Assembly: GCA_947627195.1 (NCBI GenBank)
Contig: CANQVC010000002.1
Span: 1-64,000 of the forward strand
Source: an uncultured Bacilli bacterium
GTDB lineage: Bacteria > Bacillota_I > Bacilli_A > ML615J-28 > CAG-698
Length of the DNA: 64,000 bases
Direction: 5' to 3'
The position numbers and the translations under genes are program-made. Under the pieces are notes generated by a model. The model made no database searches. It was not told the DNA's origin and saw only the letters and a program-made list of their open reading frames with translations. Positions 8,838-16,623 of this stretch are shown here, one piece after another. Each line of letters begins with the position of its first letter. The first letter of the stretch is position 1.

Positions 8838-10178
8838 TTATAAAAACATTGTCATATAAATTGGTATATAGATTAATTCACCATCTTTTCTTAAATCTTT
8901 TGTATACACCAAATATCTTTGCCCTGTTTTATCTGAAAATTTATTAACGAATGCATCAATAGATTTATGAGTTTTATATCCTGATGATTTAACCTCAATA
9001 GGCGAAATCTTATTTCTTTTCGCAATCAAAAAATCAATTTCATAGTTATGACTTGAATTTTCTTTAGGAAATGTGTAGTAAAACAATTTATTTCCTGTTG
9101 CATGTAGCATTTGGGCAACTATATTTTCATACAAATATCCTAAATCAGTATCAAGTTTGTCACTTAAAAGTTTCTCATAAATAACATTTTCAGTGAAATC
9201 TTTATCCATAAATGCAAGTGTAGTAAACAAGCCAGTATCACCAAGAAACATTTTATATCTAGCAATGTCTTCATGTAATGACATACCTACACTCGGATCA
9301 TTTGCATGATATGCAACATTAACAGTCAAAGAATCTTTCATATCTGCAACAATTCCAAGTATACGGTCATGTTTTTCATTTGCAATGACACTTGACACTT
9401 GATATCTTGATGCATTTTTTGCAAGTTCAGATGGAATAGCCGAAAACATTAATGATGCTCTTCCAGTAGAATCAATTTTTCTAAAATCATCTTGATAAAG
9501 TTCTAAAATAGAGCGTTTTACCTGATCTACTTTACTGAAATTGTTTGTATCAAGATATTCATTCACAGCTTGAGGCATTCCACCAACCAACATATACAAT
9601 CTAAAATCACGCATCATTCTTCGATTGACGTCATCACCTAAAGATTTTTTATTTTCAAAAGCAAATCTCAACATCTGTATTGTTGCTTTATCCTTAAGTG
9701 CCCAACGGAACTCTTCATAATCCATAGGAACCATTTCAATTCTTGTTTCTTCACTTGGAATAACAATATTTTCAACATTCTTTTTTATTGATAATAATGA
9801 TCCTGTTTCAATATAATCATATCTTCCATCTTTAACTAAATGTTTAATTGCTTGTCTAGCAAAAGGTTCTCTTTGAACTTCATCAAATATAATAACTGAT
9901 TTCCTATTTTCTAAATTTACGTGATAAATTAATTGAAGACGCAAAAACAAATAATTCAAATCAGACAAATCTTTAAATAAATTATGAACTTCTTTAGGAG
10001 CAATAGAAAAATCAATAAGAATATAACTAGAATACTCTTTTTTAGCAAACTCTTCAACAATTGTAGACTTGCCAACACGTCTTGCGCCTTTTATCAAAAG
10101 AGCAGTTTTACCATTAGAATCTCTTTTCCAATCCAACATTTTTTGATAAATTTTACGCTCAAAAATTCTTTCGGTCAT
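8838..10178 (-). CDS. AAA ATPase with DUF4143 C-terminal domain (second, divergent copy)
   Basis: The same broad family as the preceding downstream gene but with a clearly different sequence. Walker A is GARRVGKS near residue 31 and Walker B is IIFDEVQRE. The C-terminal domain has YEIDFLIAK followed by SPIEVKSS, a well-formed (E)ID...EVK signature of a PD-(D/E)xK-like fold. It is 446 residues long. The start ATG at 10178 has a strong AGGAGG site. A strong promoter at 10204-10232 overlaps one of two direct repeats. No function can be assigned beyond ATP binding and a possible nuclease-like or DNA-binding C-terminus. The two copies are probably paralogues acquired or retained independently, since each has its own promoter. 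Confidence 0.83.
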   Translation of the reverse strand: MTERIFERKIYQKMLDWKRDSNGKTALLIKGARRVGKSTIVEEFAKKEYSSYILIDFSIAPKEVHNLFKDLSDLNYLFLRLQLIYHVNLENRKSVIIFDEVQREPFARQAIKHLVKDGRYDYIETGSLLSIKKNVENIVIPSEETRIEMVPMDYEEFRWALKDKATIQMLRFAFENKKSLGDDVNRRMMRDFRLYMLVGGMPQAVNEYLDTNNFSKVDQVKRSILELYQDDFRKIDSTGRASLMFSAIPSELAKNASRYQVSSVIANEKHDRILGIVADMKDSLTVNVAYHANDPSVGMSLHEDIARYKMFLGDTGLFTTLAFMDKDFTENVIYEKLLSDKLDTDLGYLYENIVAQMLHATGNKLFYYTFPKENSSHNYEIDFLIAKRNKISPIEVKSSGYKTHKSIDAFVNKFSDKTGQRYLVYTKDLRKDGELIYIPIYMTMFL

Positions 10179-10203
10179 TTTAAACCTCCTGTTTTTGCAA
10201 TTA

Positions 10204-10232
10204 TTATATCACGTATTGCCGAAAATTTCAAT
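10204..10232 (-). promoter_or_regulatory. Promoter of the second DUF4143 ATPase gene
   Basis: TTGAAA and TATAAT are separated by 17 bp on the minus strand, with GTGA directly before the -10 box. It lies about 25 nt upstream of the start codon. Confidence 0.75.
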
Positions 10233-10261
10233 TTTTATATTATGTAAAATGCCGAAAATTT
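10218..10261. repeat. Pair of direct repeats across the ATPase promoter
   Basis: TGCCGAAAATT occurs at 10218-10228 and again at 10251-10261, 33 bp apart (about three helical turns). The first copy sits in the -35/spacer region of the promoter. This arrangement is typical of repressor or activator sites, but no binding protein can be named. Confidence 0.5.
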
Positions 10262-10474
10262 CAGTTTTTTCATAATTAAAATTTGAACATCAAAAATACT
10301 TTTTCATCACCACCATGATTAATTGCATGAAAAAAAGGTCATAGAAATAAATACCATTATGATCTAAAACTCATGTTGTGAACTATGTTCATGTTGTGAA
10401 CTTTGTTCACAATGTGCACTATCCTAAGACCTAATTTTCTTTAAAGAACCTAAACATAGAATGTTAAATTATAT
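10262..10474. other. Non-coding stretch with a tandem palindromic repeat
   Basis: About 210 bp between the ATPase promoter and the tRNA terminator. It holds a tandem 18-bp repeat at 10373-10408 and the palindrome at 10394-10412. On the minus strand a short frame without a convincing start reads VHIVNKVHNMNIVHNMSFRS across it, with no ribosome binding site. No gene is supported. Confidence 0.55.
10373..10412. repeat. Tandem 18-bp repeat containing a 19-bp palindrome
   Basis: ATGTTGTGAACTATGTTC (10373-10390) is followed directly by a copy with one mismatch (10391-10408). The second copy extends into TTGTGAACTTTGTTCACAA (10394-10412), a palindrome around a 3-nt centre. It resembles the Rex consensus TTGTGAA-N4-TTCACAA but has a 5-nt centre. 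It could be an operator or a remnant of a dispersed repeat. Confidence 0.6.
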
Positions 10475-10521
10475 AAAAAAAGACTGACACCATAGCATAC
10501 TTGTATGCATTAGTATCAATC
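10475..10521 (-). terminator. Terminator of tRNA-Ser
   Basis: On the minus strand a 19-bp stem (17 pairs counting G-U) with a 2-nt centre ends in a run of seven T, starting about 16 nt after the CCA end of the tRNA. Confidence 0.8.
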
Positions 10522-10536
10522 TAGTTCTTAAAATAT

Positions 10537-10627
10537 TGGCGGAGTAGAAGGGATTTGAACCCTTGCACCAGTTTCCCGGCCTATACCCTTAGCAGGGGCA
10601 CCTCTTCAGCCTCTTGAGTACTACTCC
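10537..10627 (-). tRNA. tRNA-Ser(GCT)
   Basis: The minus strand folds as a class II tRNA. The acceptor arm GGAGTAG pairs with CTACTCC, followed by discriminator G and an encoded CCA. The anticodon loop CTGCTAA carries GCT, decoding AGC/AGU. There is a long variable arm, and a T-arm with GGGTTCAAATCCC. It is the only tRNA gene in the window and is transcribed alone, from the promoter at 10642-10670 to the terminator at 10475-10521. Confidence 0.95.
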
Positions 10628-10641
10628 ATAAATGCTCTACT

Positions 10642-10670
10642 ATTCTACTATAAATTGACATGAAAGTCAA
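10642..10670 (-). promoter_or_regulatory. Promoter of tRNA-Ser
   Basis: TTGACT and TAGAAT are separated by 17 bp on the minus strand, with the -10 box 14 nt upstream of the mature 5' end. Confidence 0.75.
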
Positions 10671-10698
10671 GATATTTTTGAATAATGAGCTTTGATAT

Positions 10699-11235
10699 TT
10701 ATTTTTTTGTCATAATTCCTTCTAATGTTGAAACTATTCTTGAAACATCAGTATATCTATCAGATATACCTCCATCATGCATAATAACTAACATTGGAAG
10801 TTTAGTTGCATCAATTGAATAAGTATTTAAAATAGAATCTTTAGTATTACCTTTTATATTATATCCATATATTGGAAGTAATTCATCATTTGAACGATGA
10901 TTTCTTCGATAATAATTAAAATAATTAAATATTGGATCATGTAAATCTTGTGCTTTATCAATATCAGCTGGTTTACAATCTGTATATTTACCATTTTCAA
11001 TTTGGGCAGAATAAATATAAACATAATATTCATGGTCTTTTTTTGTATTTAAATCAACCATTACACTATATTTAGATCCTTGAATATCTTCATAACTATC
11101 AAATGTTCTGAATTCAGAAAATCTAATAGCAAACAAAACTGCAAAAATAACAGTTATTGCGAAAATACTAACCCAAAATGTAATTAATTTTAAACTTACT
11201 TGTTTCGTATTATTTTTATTATCATTCTTTGCCAT
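10699..11235 (-). CDS. Membrane-anchored thioredoxin-fold-like protein without a CxxC motif
   Basis: The 178-residue protein has a short basic cytoplasmic tail, one membrane segment (about 16-38) and an extracytoplasmic domain. That domain has the strand YYVYIYS where thioredoxins carry the strand before CxxC, but no cysteine pair follows; only Cys87 is present. Later, LPMLVIMHDGG matches the region around the cis-proline loop and the last strands of the fold. I therefore read it as a thioredoxin-like protein that has lost redox chemistry. This is inference from pattern and not a confirmed family assignment. Its promoter overlaps the terminator of the upstream lipoprotein gene. Confidence 0.55.
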   Translation of the reverse strand: MAKNDNKNNTKQVSLKLITFWVSIFAITVIFAVLFAIRFSEFRTFDSYEDIQGSKYSVMVDLNTKKDHEYYVYIYSAQIENGKYTDCKPADIDKAQDLHDPIFNYFNYYRRNHRSNDELLPIYGYNIKGNTKDSILNTYSIDATKLPMLVIMHDGGISDRYTDVSRIVSTLEGIMTKK

Positions 11236-11269
11236 ATATTATGACCATCCTTATTATTTACTACTATTT

Positions 11270-11298
11270 ATTATACTAAAAAAAAAGGGCTTTTGCAA
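11270..11298 (-). promoter_or_regulatory. Promoter of the thioredoxin-like gene
   Basis: TTGCAA and TATAAT are separated by 17 bp. The spacer is the T-run of the upstream gene's terminator and the -35 box overlaps the terminator loop, so the two signals are interleaved. Confidence 0.6.
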
Positions 11299-11301
11299 GC
11301 C
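11278..11301 (-). terminator. Terminator of the YdcC-like lipoprotein gene
   Basis: On the minus strand GGCTT-GCAA-AAGCC is followed by C and nine T, 5 nt after the lipoprotein stop codon. Confidence 0.75.
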
Positions 11302-11305
11302 TTTT

Positions 11306-12304
11306 TTATTTATTTTCATTCATCATATAAGAAGATGATATTTTTATTAATTCATTTTTATCTAATGTCTTAGAAGCAATTGTATATTCAACACCTTCAA
11401 AGATAAATTTAATGTAATTATCTGTCATTATACCAACATTACCCATAACCATTACAACATTACCTAATTCTGTTGTTGTTAATATTTTATCAGAATAATT
11501 AATAAATTCTTGAATGATTGTTAAATTATTAGAACCAGTAAACATCATAATAGTTCGAGCATCTTCCCCAGTTTTCACATTCTCACTCGTTGAAAGAGTT
11601 AAACCTTCACTACAATAACTTGGTAATTCAAAATGTCTATTCTTAAATTTTAATCCTTCATCACCATATATTAAATATGCTGTAGTCATACTTTCTTCAA
11701 CTTCAAATTCTTTATCAGAAACATTATAATCTAAAGCAATATCAGTAAAAACACAACGAATGAATAAATCACCTTTAACATCATATACTAATACTTCTGT
11801 TGGTAAATTAGTTTGTTTATTAAAAATAATTTTTTGTTTAACAGCTTCGGCATCTGTATGCATCTTAGTTTCGGTTTCAACTGTGTATGTATTATCATTT
11901 TCTGTTATAATTGGTTCTTTATCATTTGCAATATCTTGCGCAAGTGATTGCAACAAATAAGGATAACTGGCATTAGATGGCCAACTACTTTGAATTTTAA
12001 AGTTTTTGTTAACTGAAGGAACTAAAACATAAACACCTTCAGTATTTTTTAAAATGATTTGTTGATCATCATTTTCAATTGATTTTAAAACAACTTTAAT
12101 AAATTCAGGTTGTTTATAATAAACAGTAAATTCACTTTGTCTACGACCATGGTCAAAAAAAGTTTCCATAACTCCTTCAACTTTATAACTTTTTGTTGAA
12201 GTTAATTCACTTAAAAAAGATTCATCAGTTGTTTCTTTCTTTTTACATCCTGCAAATGATATTAATAGCAGGAATAAAAAAATAAATGCAAAAGTTTTTT
12301 TCAT
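11306..12304 (-). CDS. LolA-fold lipoprotein, YdcC sporulation-protein-like
   Basis: The 332-residue protein is exported and lipid-anchored: a hydrophobic signal of about 19 residues ends in SFAGC with Cys20 as the lipidated residue. The mature N-terminal half has the LolA/YdcC pattern of alternating beta strands (VEGVMETFF, FTVYYKQPEFIKVVL, QKIIFNKQTNLPTEV). Lipoproteins of this type in Bacillus (YdcC) are linked to sporulation. The C-terminal part (about 215-330) looks like a separate small domain of the DUF4367 type. The start ATG at 12304 follows AAGGAG. It is a monocistronic unit ending in the terminator at 11278-11301. The family call is moderately secure; the specific role is inferred. 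Confidence 0.65.
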   Translation of the reverse strand: MKKTFAFIFLFLLLISFAGCKKKETTDESFLSELTSTKSYKVEGVMETFFDHGRRQSEFTVYYKQPEFIKVVLKSIENDDQQIILKNTEGVYVLVPSVNKNFKIQSSWPSNASYPYLLQSLAQDIANDKEPIITENDNTYTVETETKMHTDAEAVKQKIIFNKQTNLPTEVLVYDVKGDLFIRCVFTDIALDYNVSDKEFEVEESMTTAYLIYGDEGLKFKNRHFELPSYCSEGLTLSTSENVKTGEDARTIMMFTGSNNLTIIQEFINYSDKILTTTELGNVVMVMGNVGIMTDNYIKFIFEGVEYTIASKTLDKNELIKISSSYMMNENK

Positions 12305-12357
12305 TTTTTATCTCCTTGTTTCTATCAATAAATCATATGTAATATTAAAAAAAATCA

Positions 12358-12386
12358 TGTATATTTTTTAACTTTTTTACAAACAA
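12358..12386 (-). promoter_or_regulatory. Possible promoter of the YdcC-like gene
   Basis: TTGTTT and TATACA are separated by 17 bp in the divergent region shared with the DUF378 gene. The -35 match is modest. Confidence 0.4.
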
Positions 12387-12411
12387 TATAAAAAACAAGG
12401 AGGATTTAAAC

Positions 12412-12612
12412 ATGCGTGTTTTACAAAGAGTTGCTTTAGTAATTGCAATTATTGGAGCATTAAACTGGTTATTAATTGGTTTATTTAATTTCAACTTGGT
12501 TGCTTTCTTATTTGACAATATTAGTGTTGTTATATCTAGAATAATTTATTCATTAGTTGGAATTGCTGGATTAATATGTATTACTTACTTTTTTAATTTT
12601 GATCGCGACTAA
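12412..12612 (+). CDS. DUF378 small membrane protein
   Basis: The 66-residue protein has two membrane segments separated by a short loop. It carries the DUF378 signature of an N-terminal hydrophobic segment with GALNWLLIGLF, followed by IIYSLVGIAGL. The family includes Bacillus YuzA and has no established function. The start ATG at 12412 has a strong AAGGAGG site 9 nt upstream. It is one of only two genes on the plus strand, is divergent from the YdcC-like gene, and converges on whiA with a shared terminator. Confidence 0.85.
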   Translation: MRVLQRVALVIAIIGALNWLLIGLFNFNLVAFLFDNISVVISRIIYSLVGIAGLICITYFFNFDRD

Positions 12613-12634
12613 ATATATAAAATATTATAAGCAT

Positions 12635-12663
12635 AAAAGACTATGTTTTGTTCATAGTCTTTT
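12635..12663. terminator. Bidirectional terminator between DUF378 and whiA
   Basis: AAAAGACTATG and CATAGTCTTTT form an 11-bp perfect stem with a 7-nt loop. A and T runs on both sides allow termination of both converging units; it overlaps the whiA stop codon. Confidence 0.8.
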
Positions 12664-13591
12664 ATTCTTTATATCCTAAATATTTAGCATGTAATTCTAA
12701 ATCTTTCAAACAATGACTTATTCCTGATTTACTTAAATATTTTCCAATTGTTTCTTCTGATGCTTCACTTAATTCTAAAAGGGTAGCAAAAGGATTATTA
12801 ATTCTTAAAATAGCTACTTCCATTAATCTTATTGATAAACTTTCAAATTTACCAATTTTTTGAATAAATTCAATTTCTTTTAATTGTTTTTGGGCAGCTG
12901 CTCTTGCTTTTTCGGTGTTTGCTAAATCACAATTAGTAATACGATTAACAACACAATTTAAATCTTTTCTAATTCTTTCATTTTCAAAAGCAAAAAATGT
13001 TGATGTAATACCAAATAGTTTTAAACAATCTCCTATTTGTTCAGATTTTTTTACATAAACAACATATAATCCTTTTCTTACAACCATTTTTGCATTTATA
13101 TCATATTTTTTTAAATGATGGATTAAATATTTATATTCTTCTTCTTCATTACATTTTATTTCAAAATGATATCTACTACATTGGGGATTATTAACTGAAC
13201 CTTTGGCTAGAAACATTCCTCTTATAACATCTTCAGGATTATAAATATTAGGAATCTTATCAATAAAATTAAAATGTTCATCAATTAAATTTAAATCAAT
13301 TAAAATATCTTTGGTATTATCTAATATTGATATTGAATAATATTTTTCTTTTTTTAAGTTCTTTTCTTCTTTTGATCTTATTTCCACATTTATATGATAT
13401 AACTTTTTAATTATTGAACAAATTCTTCTAATAATAAATAAATCTCTTGATCCCATTTCTATTTTAATATTATTATTAGAAATGATAAGTTCCTTCTTTA
13501 ATCTTAAGAATCCATAAAATTCTCCTTTTAAAGAAAACTCATCAAGATTTAAAGTTGTTATTTCTTTTTTAACTTCTTTAGAAAACGACAT
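12662..13591 (-). CDS. whiA: WhiA-family DNA-binding protein
   Basis: The 309-residue protein has an N-terminal LAGLIDADG-homing-endonuclease-like fold (RGMFLAKGSVNNP region near residue 125) and a C-terminal helix-turn-helix (about 215-305, with RLMEVAILRI and SGISHCLKDLELHAKYLG). In actinomycetes WhiA controls sporulation; in Bacillus it is nucleoid-associated and influences cell division and chromosome segregation. It is the last gene of the VanZ-like/membrane protein/hprK/trxB/whiA unit, and its start overlaps the trxB end by 14 nt, which implies translational coupling. The order hprK, trxB, whiA is conserved in Firmicutes. Confidence 0.93.
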   Translation of the reverse strand: MSFSKEVKKEITTLNLDEFSLKGEFYGFLRLKKELIISNNNIKIEMGSRDLFIIRRICSIIKKLYHINVEIRSKEEKNLKKEKYYSISILDNTKDILIDLNLIDEHFNFIDKIPNIYNPEDVIRGMFLAKGSVNNPQCSRYHFEIKCNEEEEYKYLIHHLKKYDINAKMVVRKGLYVVYVKKSEQIGDCLKLFGITSTFFAFENERIRKDLNCVVNRITNCDLANTEKARAAAQKQLKEIEFIQKIGKFESLSIRLMEVAILRINNPFATLLELSEASEETIGKYLSKSGISHCLKDLELHAKYLGYKE

Positions 13592-14486
13592 TTCTAAGCC
13601 TCTTTATTATCGATGTGGCTGCTATTGTTGCATCACCTACTGCTGTCGTAATTTGTCTGACATCCTTGGAAATTACGTCTCCTGCTGCATAAAGTCCATC
13701 TACCTTAGAGTTACCCTCTTTATCCACAATAATGAATCCTGATTGATTTATGAGGCTTAAATTGGCAAGAAAATTTGTATTTGGCTCAAATCCTATACAT
13801 TCAAACAATCCATCTACATTAAGTGTTCTTCCACTCTTTAATACTAATTGTTCTAAATGATCTTTACCATTCATGCCAACAATTTCTTCATTAAAACATA
13901 TCTCTGTTTTTTTTAGAACTTTATTAAGACTCATAAATTTATTTACAAGAAATTCATCACACCTAAAACTATCTCGACGATGAATTAAATATATTTTATT
14001 AACAATTCTTGATAAATAAATACATGTTTCTAATGCCGACATTCCGCCACCAACAACAGCAACATCTTTACCTTTATATAATGTTCCATCACAAGTAGCA
14101 CACCAAGATATGCCTTTATTTAGGTATTTTTGTTCATCTTTGATGCCTAATATTTTATGATGCATTCCTGAACAAACTAAAACTGTTTGAGCTTCTACTT
14201 CTTCATCTTTACAGATGACTGTGAAATGATCATCTTTTTTTATATCAATTACTTCTGAAGAAATAAAGTGCGGACTATAATTTTCAAGCTGTTGAGACAT
14301 TGTGTATGCAATAGATGCTCCATCAGTAGGTAAAATGCCTGGATAATTAGCAATCATTGGAGAATTAATAATTTGCCCACCAACACAGTTTTTTTCAATA
14401 ATGGCAACTTTAAAATAATTTCGCCTTAAATATATCGCAGCAGTAACACCTGCTGGTCCTGCACCTATAATAGCACAATCAAACAT
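13578..14486 (-). CDS. trxB: Thioredoxin reductase-type FAD/NAD(P) oxidoreductase
   Basis: Cytosolic flavoenzyme that passes electrons from NADPH to thioredoxin. The FAD-binding motif GAGPAG is at 8-13, the redox-active pair CATC is at Cys129-Cys132, and the NADPH-binding motif GGGMSA is at 146-151 with HRRDSFR shortly after. The C-terminal GLYAAGDV closes the FAD site. It has 302 residues, typical of low-molecular-weight thioredoxin reductase. It sits in the conserved hprK-trxB-whiA context, 16 nt after hprK and overlapping whiA. All catalytic residues are present. Confidence 0.93.
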   Translation of the reverse strand: MFDCAIIGAGPAGVTAAIYLRRNYFKVAIIEKNCVGGQIINSPMIANYPGILPTDGASIAYTMSQQLENYSPHFISSEVIDIKKDDHFTVICKDEEVEAQTVLVCSGMHHKILGIKDEQKYLNKGISWCATCDGTLYKGKDVAVVGGGMSALETCIYLSRIVNKIYLIHRRDSFRCDEFLVNKFMSLNKVLKKTEICFNEEIVGMNGKDHLEQLVLKSGRTLNVDGLFECIGFEPNTNFLANLSLINQSGFIIVDKEGNSKVDGLYAAGDVISKDVRQITTAVGDATIAATSIIKRLRNVVF

Positions 14487-14502
14487 ATTAATAATCCTTT
14501 CT

Positions 14503-15444
14503 TTATGATTCTTTTTTATTATTACGAACGATATTATTTAATTTATTCACAAATTCTAATGAAGCATTTCTGCCAAAACTTTTCAAACGCCAATTCATTG
14601 CTGCAACTTCAATTAATGTTGCTAAGTTTCTTCCTGGTTGAACATGAATTGTTACTTTAGGAATTTTAACATCAAAATATGTATCCATTTCTTGTTCTAA
14701 TCCTAAACGGTCTAATGTAACATGTTCATCCCATTTAACTAAATCAACAATCAACATAACTCTTTTTTTATTGCGAAAAGCTTTAACACCAAATAAATCA
14801 ACGACATCAACTATACCAAGTCCTCTAATTTCCATTAGTTTTTCCGTTAATTTAGGAGATGATGCTATTACTTCAAATTCATCTTTACGAACTAAATCAA
14901 CTAAATCATCAGATACCAACGCATGACCTCTTTTTAATAATTCTAAAGCTGTTTCACTTTTACCAACAAAACTCTTTCCTCTTAATAAAACACCTACACC
15001 ATTAATATCTAACATAACACCATGAACAGATTTCTTTTCCGCAAGTTCTTCACTTAAATAACTACTTAAAGTAGTAATAAAAGCTGTTGTTCTTTGTTTT
15101 GATTTTAGAATAGGGATTTTATATTCTTCAGATGCTTGAATGAATTGGGGTGGTACTTCTTCTACATGAATGGTAAAGATGAAAACAGGAGGATTATAAG
15201 AAAATAATTTTCTTGCTCTTTCTAATCTTTCATCTTCTTTTAACATATAAAACAAATTAACTTCTTTAGTACCTAATACTTGAATTCTATCATCTTCATA
15301 AAATTCAAAATAATTAGAATATATTTCTACACCTGGTTGAGAAACTACTGTCCTAGTTATTTCTCTATTTAAATATTCTTTTCCTGATATGACATCTAAA
15401 TGTAATTCATTTACACATCTTTCTACTGTTACTTTTTCAACCAT
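14503..15444 (-). CDS. hprK: HPr kinase/phosphorylase
   Basis: Bifunctional enzyme that phosphorylates and dephosphorylates HPr at its regulatory serine, controlling carbon catabolite repression and PTS uptake. The C-terminal catalytic domain has His141 (VHGVMLDINGVGVLL), P-loop GKSFVGKS at 156-163, the Asp pair 179-180 and the HPrK signature MEIRGLGIVDV. The P-loop has Phe where many homologues have Gly, but the GxxxxGKS pattern is intact. 313 residues is the usual length. It overlaps the preceding membrane protein gene by 16 nt, so the two are translationally coupled. Confidence 0.95.
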   Translation of the reverse strand: MVEKVTVERCVNELHLDVISGKEYLNREITRTVVSQPGVEIYSNYFEFYEDDRIQVLGTKEVNLFYMLKEDERLERARKLFSYNPPVFIFTIHVEEVPPQFIQASEEYKIPILKSKQRTTAFITTLSSYLSEELAEKKSVHGVMLDINGVGVLLRGKSFVGKSETALELLKRGHALVSDDLVDLVRKDEFEVIASSPKLTEKLMEIRGLGIVDVVDLFGVKAFRNKKRVMLIVDLVKWDEHVTLDRLGLEQEMDTYFDVKIPKVTIHVQPGRNLATLIEVAAMNWRLKSFGRNASLEFVNKLNNIVRNNKKES

Positions 15445-16010
15445 TTTTTTCCTCCCATTTTATGACGATATTGAATAGTTAATATAAAATGTCTAATAAT
15501 TTGGCGAATAATTATTGTAAATACTAAAGCAATGATAAACAATGGAACAGAACGAATAGTAATAAAAATAGGAAAAATCGTTGAAATAATCATTGCTACT
15601 AATGATGGTAGCAGTGTAATAAGTCCATATGTTTTGATAATTAATTTAGGGAAAGCAATTAAAATTATCATTTGTAAGATAATTTCTATTCCACTAAAAT
15701 ATAAAGAGAAAAACAATAATTTAAAAACATTACTCCAATCAGCTATCGAAAATATACCATTAATACCAATAATTATAAAAACATTTAATAAAAGAATAAT
15801 TAAAGCTTCTTTCCAATAACTTAAAGAATTAGGTCTAGGTGTCCTTATTTTCACAATCTTAGCTTCTTGAGTGCCAATATTTTCTTCTAACATTTTTAAT
15901 AATTTATCAATTTCTTCTTCTTGTTTTTGTTCTAATTGTTCTTCTTGTTGTTTTTTTAATTCTTTTTTAGATTGCTTTTTTTGTTTTTTTTCTTCTTTAT
16001 TTTCTCCCAT
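15429..16010 (-). CDS. Membrane protein of unknown function upstream of hprK
   Basis: I do not recognise the family. The N-terminal 50 residues are extremely rich in Lys, Glu and Gln (a charged helix, probably cytoplasmic). They are followed by four hydrophobic segments between about residues 68 and 185 and a basic C-terminal tail. I chose the ATG at 16010 because it has a GGGAG site at good spacing; a start six codons upstream (16028) has none. The gene overlaps both neighbours (VanZ-like upstream, hprK downstream), so it is co-translated with them. In many Firmicutes lgt follows hprK; no lgt is seen here and this protein does not show Lgt motifs. Confidence 0.6.
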   Translation of the reverse strand: MGENKEEKKQKKQSKKELKKQQEEQLEQKQEEEIDKLLKMLEENIGTQEAKIVKIRTPRPNSLSYWKEALIILLLNVFIIIGINGIFSIADWSNVFKLLFFSLYFSGIEIILQMIILIAFPKLIIKTYGLITLLPSLVAMIISTIFPIFITIRSVPLFIIALVFTIIIRQIIRHFILTIQYRHKMGGKKWLKK

Positions 16011-16510
16011 ATTTTTACTCCCATCCATCCTATATATAATCCTATATGATTTAAAACTATATCAACAATATCGAATAATCCGCGACTTGTTATATATTGC
16101 ATTAATTCTAAAAATATAATTATTATTGTACCATATGATATTTTATCTTTTAAAAAATATCCCATTGGTATAAATAACAAAATATTTCCATAAACATTTA
16201 ACATAATTATTTTATTTTTGTGAATATATTTAAGCCAATTTGGTAAATAAAAGTTAAAATTAATTCCACTTTTACTAATTCTTGAAAATAATAAAATAAT
16301 TAACCAACCTAAATATATTATAAATAAATATTTATGTTTTTTAAGATATATTATTATTCCTAATAAAAAATACATTAATATTAATAAATAATATGTACAA
16401 TTTAAAAATACATTTAATTGAATAATAAGTTCGTAAAAAAGCAAACAATATAAAATACCAACTATTATATACAAAACGATGTAAAACAAATTAATCTTTC
16501 GTTCTTTCAT
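15956..16510 (-). CDS. VanZ-like membrane protein
   Basis: The 184-residue protein has five or six membrane segments. The C-terminal half has the VanZ-family pattern NVYGNILLFIPMGYFL, then FLELMQY and FDIVDIVLNHIG. VanZ itself affects teicoplanin resistance, but most family members are of unknown role in the cell envelope. It is the first gene of the unit leading to whiA. No ribosome binding site is visible before the ATG at 16510; a TATAAT lies only 8 nt upstream of the ATG, so the message may be leaderless or the true promoter lies further upstream. Confidence 0.75.
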   Translation of the reverse strand: MKERKINLFYIVLYIIVGILYCLLFYELIIQLNVFLNCTYYLLILMYFLLGIIIYLKKHKYLFIIYLGWLIILLFSRISKSGINFNFYLPNWLKYIHKNKIIMLNVYGNILLFIPMGYFLKDKISYGTIIIIFLELMQYITSRGLFDIVDIVLNHIGLYIGWMGVKIWEKIKKKKNKKSNLKKN

Positions 16511-16593
16511 CTCTTAAAATTATACCATACATTCCTTTTTTTTTCATTATTTTATTATTATATTTTTTACTTTTTTATGCCATTTTAAACATT

Positions 16594-16621
16594 AAAAAAG
16601 ACAAATTTAAAAAAACTTGCC
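16594..16621 (-). terminator. Terminator of uvrA
   Basis: On the minus strand GGCAA pairs with TTGTC (one G-U) around an A/T loop, followed by six T, directly after the uvrA stop. The stem is short. Confidence 0.5.
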
Positions 16622-16623
16622 TT

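Noticed and set aside
10373-10412. CRISPR-like repeat
   Set aside because: The two 18-bp units are directly adjacent with no spacer, and no cas gene is present.
10394-10412. Genuine Rex operator
   Set aside because: The palindrome has a 5-nt centre instead of 4 and no adjacent redox-regulated gene; kept only as a resemblance.
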